Assembly (NCBI GenBank): GCA_004017535.1
Contig: SAJS01000010.1
Location: forward strand, 105,797 to 169,796
Reading direction: 5' to 3'
DNA from: Mesorhizobium sp.
GTDB taxonomy: Bacteria; Pseudomonadota; Alphaproteobacteria; Rhizobiales; Rhizobiaceae
DNA: 64,000 nt
Shown here in pieces: positions 1 to 8,700 of the stretch; positions within the stretch are counted from its first letter, which is position 1; the number at the start of each line of letters is the position of its first letter. The translations under genes were made by a program, and so were the position numbers. Under the pieces are notes generated by a model that was not told the origin of the DNA, searched no databases, and saw only the letters and a list, made by a program, of their open reading frames with translations.

Positions 1-99
1 TATATCTCCCATCGCTAAATAGCCCCGTGGACGCTTCCTGCGCCTTCCATATGCTGTCCGGCTTGGCTATGGTCGCCAGCACAACGATGGAGCTGAGGT

Positions 100-810
100 A
101 TGAGCAAGCAGATCCCAATCGCTGTCGCCGTCTGGTCGCTGCTCACTCTCATTCCTGCCCCTTCGCAAGCCAATCCGCCAAATAGCGCACCTGATACGAT
201 GGAAGCGCGCGTGCAAGCTTGCACCATCTGTCATGGCGATGAAGGCAAAGGGACCAACGATGTCTATTTCCCACGATTGGCTGGCAAGCCGGCGGGCTAT
301 CTCTATAACCAATTGCTCGCATTCAGGACGGGGCGCCGCCACTACCCGCCCATGAACTACCTGCTCGAATTCCTGCCTGAGCCCTACCTGAAGGCGATGG
401 CGGAATATTTTGCCGAGCAGCATCCTCCATTACCCGCGATAGCTCCGCCCGAAGTCTCTCAGGGGGTGCTGGCCCACGGACAGGGGCTGGTAACCCATGG
501 CGATGCCGCGCGCTCTATCCCTGCCTGCGCCAGCTGTCACGGTGCTTCCCTCACCGGCATGGAGCCAGCCATTCCCGGTCTGCTCGGTCTGCGCCCCGCC
601 TACGTGAGCGCTCAACTGGGGGCCTGGCGTTACGGCACCCGGACGGCAAAAGCACCGGACTGCATGCAAGTCGTGGCAGGACATCTGACGGAAGATGACG
701 TCAAGGCCGTTGCGGCGTGGCTCTCCTCGCTCCCCGCGCCTGCAAATGCATCTCCCGCGCCGAAGGGCACTTACACCTTGCCCTTTGACTGCGGAAGCCA
801 GCCCAATTGA
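100..810 (+). CDS. Periplasmic di-haem cytochrome c (c4/c553-like)
   Basis: This 236-residue protein begins with a Sec signal peptide (cut near residue 24, after SQA). Two CxxCH haem c sites follow, CTICH at residues 41-45 and CASCH at 143-147, so it is a two-domain periplasmic electron carrier of the c4/c553 type. It is the first gene of an oxidase operon and ends 10 bases before the tri-haem cytochrome gene. By context it should carry electrons to the ba3-like oxidase encoded downstream; the actual donor is not shown by sequence. A GAGCTGAGG ribosome site precedes the ATG. The haem motifs are certain, the role is inferred. Confidence 0.85.
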   Translation: MSKQIPIAVAVWSLLTLIPAPSQANPPNSAPDTMEARVQACTICHGDEGKGTNDVYFPRLAGKPAGYLYNQLLAFRTGRRHYPPMNYLLEFLPEPYLKAMAEYFAEQHPPLPAIAPPEVSQGVLAHGQGLVTHGDAARSIPACASCHGASLTGMEPAIPGLLGLRPAYVSAQLGAWRYGTRTAKAPDCMQVVAGHLTEDDVKAVAAWLSSLPAPANASPAPKGTYTLPFDCGSQPN

Positions 811-820
811 AAGGTGAGCC

Positions 821-2104
821 ATGCTGAAGGTCAAAATCCTAGTCGGCCTGCTCGCGCTAGCGGGCGCTGTGCCCATCGCACTGGTCGTTGTGTCCAAGCA
901 GACAGCCGCTCAGGCGCAAGAGCAGAAGTCGGTTGCGCCGGCGTCGACAATAAGCAAAGGCGAATACCTTGCACGTGCCGGCGACTGCATCGCCTGCCAT
1001 ACGGCACCTGAGGGGAAGCTGTTCGCGGGCGGACGGGCAATGCCCACGCCCTTCGGCACGCTGTACACGTCAAACATCACGCCTGACCCCGAGACCGGGA
1101 TCGGCAGATGGACGGCAGAAGAATTCTACGGGATGATGCACACGGGCCGGTCGCGTGATGGTGGGTTGATTTATCCGGCGATGCCTTTCGCCTCCTATAC
1201 CAAGGTGACCCGGGAAGACAGCGATGCGATCTACGCCTATCTGAAATCCGTCGAGCCGGTGAAACAGCTGAATCGGCCGCACGACCTCAGTTTCCCCTAC
1301 AATAACCGGTCGCTCATTCTGGGCTGGCGGACCTTGTTTTTCTCCGAGGGCGAATATCAGCCAGACCCGAGCAAGTCCGCGGAATGGAATCGCGGCGCCT
1401 ATCTCGTCGAAGGGCTGGGCCACTGCGGCATGTGCCACACGCCGATCAACGCTCTCGGCGGCAACTCACAATCCGATGCCTTCAAGGGCGGCCTGATACC
1501 GATGCAGAATTGGTATGCGCCGTCGCTCACCTCGAACAAGGAGGCTGGCCTGGGCGACTGGACCATCGAAGACATATCCGACCTGCTGCGTACCGGGGTT
1601 TCCAAGCGGGGTGCCGTCTATGGTCCGATGGCCGAAGTTACGTACAATAGTCTTCAATATCTCAGCGACGAAGACACGCGCGCGATGGCCGTCTACCTGA
1701 AAGGCATCGCGCAGGATGCCGCTCCCGACGTCGCTCAACCTTCCGTGCCGCCAAGCGAAGGAAGCCTGCTGATGAGCCTTGGCAAGACGGTTTACGATCA
1801 GCGCTGCGACAGCTGCCACGGCGCGCAGGGGGAAGGCGCTCCGCCGCATTATCCGCCACTCGCTGGCAACCAGTCGATCCAGATGCAATCGGCGGTGAAT
1901 GCAATCCGCATGGTGCTGAACGGCGGCTACCCTCCTGGTACGGCTGGCAACCCAATGCCCTACGGCATGCCTCCCTTTGCCGGCGTCCTTTCGGACAACG
2001 AGGTCGCTGCGGTCGTCACCTACATCCGCACTTCATGGGGCAATAGAGGGGCGGCGATCAGCGCCTCCGAGGCAAACCAGCTGCGCTCCGCGCAGTTGAA
2101 CTGA
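821..2104 (+). CDS. Tri-haem cytochrome c, alcohol/gluconate dehydrogenase cytochrome-subunit type
   Basis: The 427-residue protein has an N-terminal hydrophobic export or anchor segment (about residues 5-25) and three CxxCH motifs: CIACH 56-60, CGMCH 202-206 and CDSCH 329-333. Spacing and length match the cytochrome subunit of membrane-bound alcohol, aldehyde and gluconate dehydrogenases, which pass electrons from a dehydrogenase to quinone or oxidase. No dehydrogenase subunit lies beside it; the neighbours are another cytochrome c and a ba3-like oxidase, so here it may feed the oxidase directly. Family assignment is firm; the partner is inference. Confidence 0.85.
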   Translation: MLKVKILVGLLALAGAVPIALVVVSKQTAAQAQEQKSVAPASTISKGEYLARAGDCIACHTAPEGKLFAGGRAMPTPFGTLYTSNITPDPETGIGRWTAEEFYGMMHTGRSRDGGLIYPAMPFASYTKVTREDSDAIYAYLKSVEPVKQLNRPHDLSFPYNNRSLILGWRTLFFSEGEYQPDPSKSAEWNRGAYLVEGLGHCGMCHTPINALGGNSQSDAFKGGLIPMQNWYAPSLTSNKEAGLGDWTIEDISDLLRTGVSKRGAVYGPMAEVTYNSLQYLSDEDTRAMAVYLKGIAQDAAPDVAQPSVPPSEGSLLMSLGKTVYDQRCDSCHGAQGEGAPPHYPPLAGNQSIQMQSAVNAIRMVLNGGYPPGTAGNPMPYGMPPFAGVLSDNEVAAVVTYIRTSWGNRGAAISASEANQLRSAQLN

Positions 2105-2112
2105 GAGGCGAA

Positions 2113-2286
2113 ATGATCAACTCCGACCTGCCGCATGGAAATGAATCCGGGGACGAGGCTCTCGAAAGGGTTTTGCGGACTGGCCCGCGCGGCGCGTTTG
2201 TACTCGCCGGCGTAACGACGGCGATAGTGCTTGCTCTTTGGCTGGCCTTCTATTTCCTCGTGTTTATACCGCACGCCAACCCATAA
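2113..2286 (+). CDS. Small one-helix protein, cytochrome c oxidase subunit IIa-like (ba3 type)
   Basis: A 57-codon reading frame fits exactly between the tri-haem cytochrome gene and coxB. The product has a charged, acidic N-terminal half and one membrane helix near residues 29-52, ending in a short polar tail. Subunit IIa of ba3 oxidases is likewise a tiny one-helix protein that supplies the helix missing from subunit II, and it is encoded next to subunit II. Position, size and topology support that role; the sequence itself is too short for certainty. The start is 8 bases after the previous stop, and the next gene starts 18 bases after its own stop. Confidence 0.65.
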   Translation: MINSDLPHGNESGDEALERVLRTGPRGAFVLAGVTTAIVLALWLAFYFLVFIPHANP

Positions 2287-2304
2287 GGCTCAAGGGCAAT
2301 CTCG

Positions 2305-2862
2305 ATGAGCGAGCATCCGACCGACCATGCCGCAACCGCGATACGCGCCGAGAAGAACTGGGCGACGATCGCGGTCTTGATCATAGCCTTTCTTGCCGGC
2401 ATGGCGGCATTCGCGGGCATACATCAAGCAACGATGCCGCAAGCGCGCGTCGAGACGGCTGATCCGACAACACTTCACCTGTCAGGCGAATTCGTAGAGT
2501 CCAACCTTGGCAGCGCGCTCGAGCCGGATGGTTCCGTGACGGTCCGAGCGATCGGGCAACAATATTCCTTCACGCCACAGTGCATCCTGATCCCGACGGA
2601 CACCACGATCAACATCCGCGCGACCAGTGCGGACGTCATCCATGGGCTCCTCATTCAGGGCACGACCGTCAACACCATGCTCGTGCCGGGATACATTTCC
2701 GTGCAGAGCGCACGCTTTCGCAAGCCCGGAGAATACCTGATGCCGTGTCAGGAATATTGCAGCTTCGGCCACGAGGGGATGTGGGGAAAAGTCAAGGTCA
2801 TTGACAAATCCGAGTTCATGGCCATGGCGTCCAAGCAAGAGAGGTTGAGCTGTGTTAAATAG
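2305..2862 (+). CDS. coxB: ba3-type cytochrome c oxidase subunit II
   Basis: The protein (185 residues) has one N-terminal membrane helix (about 19-39) and a periplasmic cupredoxin domain. The dinuclear CuA site is complete: His113, then Cys148, Cys152, His156 and Met159 in the CQEYCSFGHEGMW stretch. The protein is short and has a single helix, as in ba3 (type B) oxidases, instead of the two helices of type A subunit II. It receives electrons from cytochrome c and passes them to subunit I. Its last 11 bases overlap the start of the subunit I gene, pointing to translational coupling. Confidence 0.9.
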   Translation: MSEHPTDHAATAIRAEKNWATIAVLIIAFLAGMAAFAGIHQATMPQARVETADPTTLHLSGEFVESNLGSALEPDGSVTVRAIGQQYSFTPQCILIPTDTTINIRATSADVIHGLLIQGTTVNTMLVPGYISVQSARFRKPGEYLMPCQEYCSFGHEGMWGKVKVIDKSEFMAMASKQERLSCVK

Positions 2863-4474
2863 CCGGCGCCTGATACTCGCTCACTTCTGGTTGGCATTTG
2901 CGGTATTCGGGGTCGCACTCGTGCTGGGTGCCTGGCAGATGTTCATCCGCAGCCCGCTCCATACCTGGATCAGCGACCCGGAATGGTACTACCGATCCCT
3001 GACGGCCCACGGAACCGTCATGGGCTACGTCTTCCCGACGCTCATCGCCATGGGTTTTGGCTATGCGATTTCAGAGAGCTCCCTCAAGCAGCCCCTTATT
3101 GGCCGGCGGTGGGCTTGGGCAGGTTTCGGTCTGATCCTGGTCGGCGCTGTGACGGCGATGGTTCCGGTTTCGCTCGGCCGCGCGTCGGTGCTCTACACCT
3201 TCTATCCGCCGTTGATCGGAAGCGCCTTCTATTACATCGGCGTCGTGCTTGTGGTCGTCGGCTCCTGGATCTGGGTGGCGCTGATGTCCATCAACCTAAG
3301 GATCTGGAAGGGCAACAATCCCGACACGCCGGTGCCTCTGGCAATGTTCGCGAATGTCGCCGGAGCATATCTCTGGGCCTGGACGGCCGTGGGGGCGGCG
3401 CTGGAACTGCTGTTCCAGATATTGCCGGTTGCGCTCGGCCTGAAATCCACCATCGACGCCGGCCTGGCCCGCGTCTTCTTCTCGTGGACGCTGCACGCCA
3501 TCGTCTATTTCTGGCTGATGCCGACTTACATCGCCTACTACACGATCGTGCCGCGAGCCATTGGCGGCAAGCTCTACAGCGACACGATGGGCAGGATTGC
3601 CTTCGTCCTGTTCCTGGTGGTGGCGATGCCAATCGGCATTCATCACGCCTTCGCCGATCCCCAGGTCGGTGCCGGCTTCAAGTTCATCCATTCGGCATTC
3701 ACCGCGATGGTGGCCTTGCCGACTCTGCTTACGGTGTTCACGATCTGCGCTTCGGTAGAGATCGCCGGTCGACTTCGCGGCGGCCGCGGCCCGCTCGGAT
3801 GGATTGCGGCCTTGCCCTGGAATAATCCGATCATGCTGGCCACCGCCTTCTCCTTCGTCCTGCTGGGTTTCGGCGGCGCCGGAGGCCTGATCAACATGAG
3901 CTACCAGCTCGACACCACGATCCATAACACGCAGTGGATCACCGGCCATTTCCATCTCATCTTCGGCGGCGCGATCGTCATCATGTACTTCGCCATCGCC
4001 TATGACCTGTGGCCACATCTGACTGGGCGCACATTCGACAGTTTTCGCCTGATGCGCCTGCAGCTCTGGCTGTGGTTCGTCGGCATGATCATCACGACGT
4101 TCCCCTGGCACTATGTCGGAATCCTCGGCATGCCCCGACGCATGGCCTATTTCGATTACACCGACCCGGCGCTCGCGTCGGAGGCCATGTCGGTGACCAT
4201 GTCGGCCTTAGGCGGCTTTATCCTTCTGATCTCCGGAGCGCTCTTCATCCTCATCCTCATCCGAGGCCAGCGGTCTCCTGCGATGGAAGCTGAAGAGTAT
4301 CGCTTCAGCATGGCGGTCCATCCTCCAGCCTCTGTGCCTGTGGCGTTGAACAGCTACGGCCTGTGGTTGGCGCTGATGATCGGGCTCACAGTGACCAACT
4401 ACGGCTTTCCGATCGCCCAGCTCGCGCTGCGGCAAGGCACTTCAGTTCCGGCCGTCTACATCGGAGCGCAATGA
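2852..4474 (+). CDS. coxA: ba3-type haem-copper oxidase subunit I (GTG start)
   Basis: This 540-residue polytopic protein is the catalytic subunit of a terminal oxidase reducing O2 to water. It has the low-spin haem His53 in TAHGTVMGY, the CuB histidine with HAIVYFW (helix VI), the HH pair in GIHHAF (helix VII) and GHFHL in helix X, all placed as in type B (ba3) oxidases. The GTG start lies inside the end of coxB, and the frame has no better upstream start. Type B enzymes usually have high oxygen affinity, which fits the neighbouring microaerobic and denitrification genes. The assignment to type B rests on motif spacing and the short subunit II. Confidence 0.9.
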   Translation: MLNSRRLILAHFWLAFAVFGVALVLGAWQMFIRSPLHTWISDPEWYYRSLTAHGTVMGYVFPTLIAMGFGYAISESSLKQPLIGRRWAWAGFGLILVGAVTAMVPVSLGRASVLYTFYPPLIGSAFYYIGVVLVVVGSWIWVALMSINLRIWKGNNPDTPVPLAMFANVAGAYLWAWTAVGAALELLFQILPVALGLKSTIDAGLARVFFSWTLHAIVYFWLMPTYIAYYTIVPRAIGGKLYSDTMGRIAFVLFLVVAMPIGIHHAFADPQVGAGFKFIHSAFTAMVALPTLLTVFTICASVEIAGRLRGGRGPLGWIAALPWNNPIMLATAFSFVLLGFGGAGGLINMSYQLDTTIHNTQWITGHFHLIFGGAIVIMYFAIAYDLWPHLTGRTFDSFRLMRLQLWLWFVGMIITTFPWHYVGILGMPRRMAYFDYTDPALASEAMSVTMSALGGFILLISGALFILILIRGQRSPAMEAEEYRFSMAVHPPASVPVALNSYGLWLALMIGLTVTNYGFPIAQLALRQGTSVPAVYIGAQ

Positions 4475-5289
4475 TGCCGACCGAACGCTTGTTCTCCACA
4501 GCCAATCGCTGGTTCAGGTTGAGCGTCGGTATCACAGCAGCGCTGGTGATCCTGACGGCGCTTGGCGGATTTATCCTGCTTCCCTATGCGCAGTCTGACC
4601 TGAAGGTGGCAGGCCTGTGGGACGCAATCTGCAGCGCTGCCGGCATTCCCAAGCTGACATCAAGCGCAAGCTCCGTTCAGCCGACGTTCAAGACCTCCGA
4701 CGTCATCATGACGTCGGCAATGCTGGCCAATCCCTCCAGCGAATCCATCGGGCGAGGAGCAACGCTGGCTCAGCAATGCGCGATCTGCCACGGCCCGACG
4801 GGCGTCAGTCGGGCGGATTCGCCAAATCTCGCTGGCCAATATCCGGCCGTGATCTTCAAACAGCTGAAAGATTTCAAATCCGGCGCGCGCACCAACGCCG
4901 TGATGAGCCCATTCGCGCCGCATCTGACCGATCAGGACATGGTCGATCTCGCGGTCTATTACCATTATCTGCCCCGGTTACCCGCCTACCATCCGACGCA
5001 GAAGATTCCGGCGCCGCGCATCGTCATCAACGGCGCTCCGATGCGAGGTATCGCCCCCTGCGGCTCCTGCCATGGCGGTCTCGACAACAAGACAGGAAGC
5101 CCGTGGCTCGAAGGTCAGTCGGCGGCCTATATGAAAGCGCAGTTGCGCGCTTTTGCCGATGGAGCGCGTCGCAACGACATCAGCCAGCAGATGCGGAACA
5201 TCGCTCGGGCAATGACGGCGGAAGAAATAGAAGAAGCCGCCAACTACTACGCGTCGCAGCCGCCGGATGAATACAGCGCAGCGCGCTGA
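4471..5289 (+). CDS. Membrane-anchored di-haem cytochrome c
   Basis: The frame is open further upstream, but the start chosen here (ATGATG at 4471/4474) overlaps the coxA stop as ATGA, like other joints in this operon. The 272-residue product has an N-terminal membrane helix (about 17-37) and two CxxCH sites, CAICH and CGSCH, in two cytochrome c domains resembling the first gene of the operon. It is the last gene of the oxidase operon and probably acts as a tethered electron donor to the oxidase on the periplasmic face. Confidence 0.85.
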   Translation: MMPTERLFSTANRWFRLSVGITAALVILTALGGFILLPYAQSDLKVAGLWDAICSAAGIPKLTSSASSVQPTFKTSDVIMTSAMLANPSSESIGRGATLAQQCAICHGPTGVSRADSPNLAGQYPAVIFKQLKDFKSGARTNAVMSPFAPHLTDQDMVDLAVYYHYLPRLPAYHPTQKIPAPRIVINGAPMRGIAPCGSCHGGLDNKTGSPWLEGQSAAYMKAQLRAFADGARRNDISQQMRNIARAMTAEEIEEAANYYASQPPDEYSAAR

Positions 5290-5686
5290 GGCCGCATGAT
5301 CATTGCCACTTCAGCGCACTGGCAGAAACTCGTTTCCACAGCCCACTTGCACAGGTTTGACTGGCGCCGCCGCTAAAGCGGCGAAGAACGATAGATCAAG
5401 CGAAGGCAGGCAATACAACACGCGACTCAATGCGCCTGGCGAATTGGTCCCGGCGCAACCGCACTTCCCCCGGAGCGAAGGCAGCTGGAAAGCGTTGGGC
5501 GACTTCACCGTGAAGCGCAAGGCAGAGAGCGGCGGCGATTCTGCCGATGACGCGACGAGATGGCGGCATGGCGGCAGCTTCGTCGGGAGCCAGCTGCCGG
5601 CAGCGACCGAAAACCATCGCGCCGCCCAGGTCAATATTGCGGCGATAGACTGAACAAGGAGCGACTGGACCGGCTTGCTTGGCGGG
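5290..5686. other. Intergenic stretch between convergent operons
   Basis: About 400 bases separate the oxidase operon from mog. Reading frames exist on both strands, but none has a recognisable domain, signal or good ribosome site, and they overlap one another. A short hairpin (CGCCGC / GCGGCG around 5365-5383) follows the last cytochrome gene and could end transcription, but no T-run follows it. Confidence 0.4.
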
Positions 5687-6190
5687 TCATCCCGAAGAGG
5701 AATTCAACACGATCGAGCCCGCGCCAATGAGCTCGAGACAGTAGGGCACGGCCGGAAAGACGGCGCTGAGGCACACGTCGATGGAGGACGGCTTTCCGGG
5801 CAAATTTATGATCAGCGATCGGCCGCGCACCCCCGCGGTCTGGCGTGAAAGGATGGCGGTGCGCACATGCTGCAGGCTTGCCTGCCGCATGAGCTCGCCG
5901 AACCCGGGCAGTTCCTTGATGATGACCTGCCGCATAGCTTCCGGGGTGAGGTCCCTTGGCGAGGGACCGGTTCCGCCGGTCGTCAGGATCAGGTCGGCTC
6001 CTGCCCGGTCGCAAAGCTCGATAAGCACGTCGCGGACACCCTCAAGGCCGTCGGGCACGATGCGGCGAACAAAGTCGCAGGGTTGCGCCAGGACAGGCCG
6101 AAGCCAGCGCTCGATCGCCGGTCCGCCGAGATCTTCGTACTCGCCGCGGCTTGCACGGTCGGAGATGGTCACGATCGCGATCCGGGTCAT
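5687..6190 (-). CDS. mog: Molybdopterin adenylyltransferase
   Basis: The 167-residue protein is a MogA/MoaB-family enzyme that adenylylates molybdopterin before molybdenum insertion. Family hallmarks visible are the SDRASRGEYED start, the TTGGTGPSPRDLTPEA loop and the NLPGKPSS segment. It is the last gene of the minus-strand ubiTUV operon, 6 bases after ubiV. Molybdenum cofactor is needed by nitrate reductase and other anaerobic enzymes, so its presence in an FNR-linked operon makes sense. Mog and MoaB are hard to separate by sequence alone; length favours Mog. Confidence 0.85.
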   Translation of the reverse strand: MTRIAIVTISDRASRGEYEDLGGPAIERWLRPVLAQPCDFVRRIVPDGLEGVRDVLIELCDRAGADLILTTGGTGPSPRDLTPEAMRQVIIKELPGFGELMRQASLQHVRTAILSRQTAGVRGRSLIINLPGKPSSIDVCLSAVFPAVPYCLELIGAGSIVLNSSSG

Positions 6191-6196
6191 TTGCAG

Positions 6197-7111
6197 TCAG
6201 GGGGAAGCGATTACCTGCCAACCGGGCCTGGCGTGGGCGCACCCGTCGACGAGGGTGCCCGGCAGATCGAGGCACGACAGGGCGAAGCGGGCGTCTTCGG
6301 GTTCCTCCCTGCCGTCGGCAAGTCTTCTATAGATCCTCGCCACCTCGACCATGTCGCATGTCTGCGGGGACAGACGAAGGCGCCTGATGCCCTTTGAGGC
6401 AAGCGCGTCAGGAGCGGGGCAGAAGGCTTGAACCTGATTGGAAAGGGTCTGCACGCCGTTGATGGCGAGGAACTGCTGGTCGTCGAGCGTATCGACCGCG
6501 AGACCGTCGGGATCCCGTTCGCATGTGAACTGGCACGAATCCTTGTGAAGGCCATGGATTCGCGCATGATAGCAGCGCCCTGACAGAGCGAGCGGCAGCC
6601 GCCCGAAGGCGAAAATCTCGAACTCGGCCTCCGGACATTTCACTGACATGGCGCCGGCCGCCGCAAACGATAATTCCACGGGCGGGCAGATCGTCTGCGC
6701 GCCGAGCTTGATCAGGAATTTCGCGGACGCCTCGTTGTAGACGTTAATAAACGGACCCGTGACGAAGGCTTTGCCGGACCGTGATGGCAAGCCGGATACG
6801 TCATTGATCTCGACCAGCCGCTCGTCTCCGCAAATGTCCTCGAGGCTTTTTCGTTCCCGCACGGTCGCGGGCGCTGCCAGTGTGGACAGAACCACCTGCT
6901 TGCCGCCGCGCTCCAGCCGTTCGATCGCGGCCGGCCATGCGGGATCGGAAAACGGCATTCGTTTTCCGCAGACGACTTCACCGACGTGGACGCGCTCGAC
7001 AGGAGCCTCGTCCGCTATCCTGCGGTAAAAGTCGAGGAGACGGTCGGGGGACCAATGGAAGAAGACCGGCCCAAGCGTCAGCATGGTTTCCGTTCGGGCG
7101 ATTTCGGGCAC
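6197..7111 (-). CDS. ubiV: Oxygen-independent ubiquinone hydroxylation protein UbiV (U32 family)
   Basis: This U32-family protein carries the family opening TLGPVFFHW and cysteines in GRCYHARIHG and DSCQFTC that bind a 4Fe-4S cluster in known UbiV. With UbiU it hydroxylates the ubiquinone ring without O2. The GTG start at 7111 has a GGAG site 7 bases upstream; an ATG at 7084 would start the protein at the conserved opening and is a real alternative. It lies 3 bases after ubiU in the same operon. Confidence 0.85.
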   Translation of the reverse strand: MPEIARTETMLTLGPVFFHWSPDRLLDFYRRIADEAPVERVHVGEVVCGKRMPFSDPAWPAAIERLERGGKQVVLSTLAAPATVRERKSLEDICGDERLVEINDVSGLPSRSGKAFVTGPFINVYNEASAKFLIKLGAQTICPPVELSFAAAGAMSVKCPEAEFEIFAFGRLPLALSGRCYHARIHGLHKDSCQFTCERDPDGLAVDTLDDQQFLAINGVQTLSNQVQAFCPAPDALASKGIRRLRLSPQTCDMVEVARIYRRLADGREEPEDARFALSCLDLPGTLVDGCAHARPGWQVIASP

Positions 7112-7114
7112 CGT

Positions 7115-8113
7115 CTATCTCCATTTCTTCTCGTAAGCGCCGGCCGTCTGCCGGGCCCCTTCCGACTGGCCGGCCAGAAGCCGGCCGATGTCGAGGGGCT
7201 CACCGCCCTTTTCGACCGCGTCGACGGCTTTCCTGAAGGCGCGCACCACCTCGCTTACATAGCCCTTGCCGCGCTGACGCCCCTCGATCTTCAGCGCAGT
7301 CACCCCGGCGGCCTTCAAGCCTGCGATCATGCCGCCGGCATTCAGACTGACGGGATCCTCGAACAGATGGGACGTCCTGCCGTCGGCCTTGAACTTGCCT
7401 TTGCAGAGAGTGGGATAACCGACCGGCTGGCCGCGCTCATATCGGTCGATGGTGAAGCCGGACAGCCGCGCCGTCGTGCCGCCCGGCTCTTCGTCGTAGC
7501 TCACCATCTGCGGCGGCGAGCAGACACCGTTGAGGTTCGGCGATTTTCCCGTGGCGTATGACGAGAGATAGCAGCGCCCCTCGATCATCACGCAAAGGCC
7601 GCCGAAAACGAAGGCTTCGGTTTCCACGTCGATGGCGCGGTTCAGCGCCGCTATCTCCTGGAGCGAAAGTACCCTTGGAAGCACCACACGACGGATGCCG
7701 AACTGAGCCGCATAGAAGCCGATCGCTTCCGGCGTCGCCGCGGCAGCCTGCACCGAAAGGTGAAGGCGGATCTGACTGTGGTTCTTCGCCACATGATCGA
7801 GGACGGCGAAATCCGCGGCTATGATGGCATCCGCGCCGCTTTCGGCCGCCGCGTCGGCAGCTTTCTTCCAGATGTCGACATCGTCGACGCGCGCGAAAGT
7901 ATTAATCGCAACCAGAACCTTGCTGCCATGATCGTGCGCAAAGCGGACACCTTCGGCGAGCTCATCCCTGGAGAAATTGAGCCCGGGGAAATTGCGGGCG
8001 TTGGTCTCGTCGCGAAATCCGCAATAAACCGCATCCGCGCCGGCCTGGACGGCTGCCCTCAACGTAGCGGGCGTTCCCGCCGGACAGACAAGTTCCAAGC
8101 GTGTCATCGTCAT
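7115..8113 (-). CDS. ubiU: Oxygen-independent ubiquinone hydroxylation protein UbiU (U32 family)
   Basis: The 332-residue protein begins with ELVCPAGTP and the GADAVYCGF motif of U32 peptidase-like proteins. Cysteines in FGGLCVMIEGRCYLS and NGVCSPP are placed as the 4Fe-4S ligands of UbiU. It partners UbiV in anaerobic ubiquinone ring hydroxylation. Its start overlaps the end of ubiT by 4 bases. Neighbouring ubiT, ubiV and the FNR-type box upstream of the operon strengthen the name over a generic collagenase-like peptidase. Confidence 0.88.
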   Translation of the reverse strand: MTMTRLELVCPAGTPATLRAAVQAGADAVYCGFRDETNARNFPGLNFSRDELAEGVRFAHDHGSKVLVAINTFARVDDVDIWKKAADAAAESGADAIIAADFAVLDHVAKNHSQIRLHLSVQAAAATPEAIGFYAAQFGIRRVVLPRVLSLQEIAALNRAIDVETEAFVFGGLCVMIEGRCYLSSYATGKSPNLNGVCSPPQMVSYDEEPGGTTARLSGFTIDRYERGQPVGYPTLCKGKFKADGRTSHLFEDPVSLNAGGMIAGLKAAGVTALKIEGRQRGKGYVSEVVRAFRKAVDAVEKGGEPLDIGRLLAGQSEGARQTAGAYEKKWR

Positions 8114-8655
8114 GCTTCCCGTGCTCCGCTGGGGTTCTTGTCGGCCAATCGGCGCGCAATGCTCAAGGCGCCAAGGACACCCGTGTCGACACAGCGGGCC
8201 AGGATGCCGTGCAGTCCGAGCAGGTCTGCAGGGCGAAGCTCGGCATCCTCTATCGTATTCCTCAAGGCAAGCACCGCTTCCGTGCGCCCGCTTATCGAGA
8301 TCACGCGGCTGAAGAACATCGCATCGCCGTCAAGCGTACCGTCAAGCAGTCCCAACAGGGTCAGAAGCGGTCCTTTGATCTGCACGTCCGATCGAGCAGC
8401 CTCGTCCTTGCTCACCACGCGGACGCTGGATCGTTGTCCCTCCGGAACCACACGGAACGCGAATGCGAGGTCGACAGGATCGATACCGAAGCAGGCCGAC
8501 CGGGATTCGCCAAGGCGCTCGAAAAGTCCGGGACGCCGCCTGGCAAGCGAGCGCAAGGACAATGTCAGCAACGGCCCGAGCGGCAGCCCTGCGACCGCCG
8601 GAAACAGCTGGCGAAAAAGTCCTGGCAACATTGGCTCGGCGTTTGGCGGCCGCAT
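8110..8655 (-). CDS. ubiT: UbiT, SCP2-domain lipid-binding factor of anaerobic ubiquinone synthesis
   Basis: The product (about 181 residues) has an SCP2 sterol-carrier-like domain in its middle (roughly residues 50-130), the fold of UbiT, which binds ubiquinone intermediates for UbiU-UbiV. A proline-rich hydrophobic segment near the N-terminus may be the membrane-binding helix. The ATG at 8655 is chosen; a TTG two codons upstream is possible. The order ubiT-ubiU-ubiV, with 4-base overlap to ubiU, is the standard arrangement of this pathway. Confidence 0.8.
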   Translation of the reverse strand: MRPPNAEPMLPGLFRQLFPAVAGLPLGPLLTLSLRSLARRRPGLFERLGESRSACFGIDPVDLAFAFRVVPEGQRSSVRVVSKDEAARSDVQIKGPLLTLLGLLDGTLDGDAMFFSRVISISGRTEAVLALRNTIEDAELRPADLLGLHGILARCVDTGVLGALSIARRLADKNPSGAREA

Positions 8656-8700
8656 CTTCAAGCGCTTTCCGGTCTGGCTTCGATCAGGAGGTCCCGCGAC

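Noticed and set aside
5303-5653. 116-codon plus-strand frame after the oxidase operon
   Set aside because: TTG start without a ribosome site, unlike any family, and overlapped by other frames.
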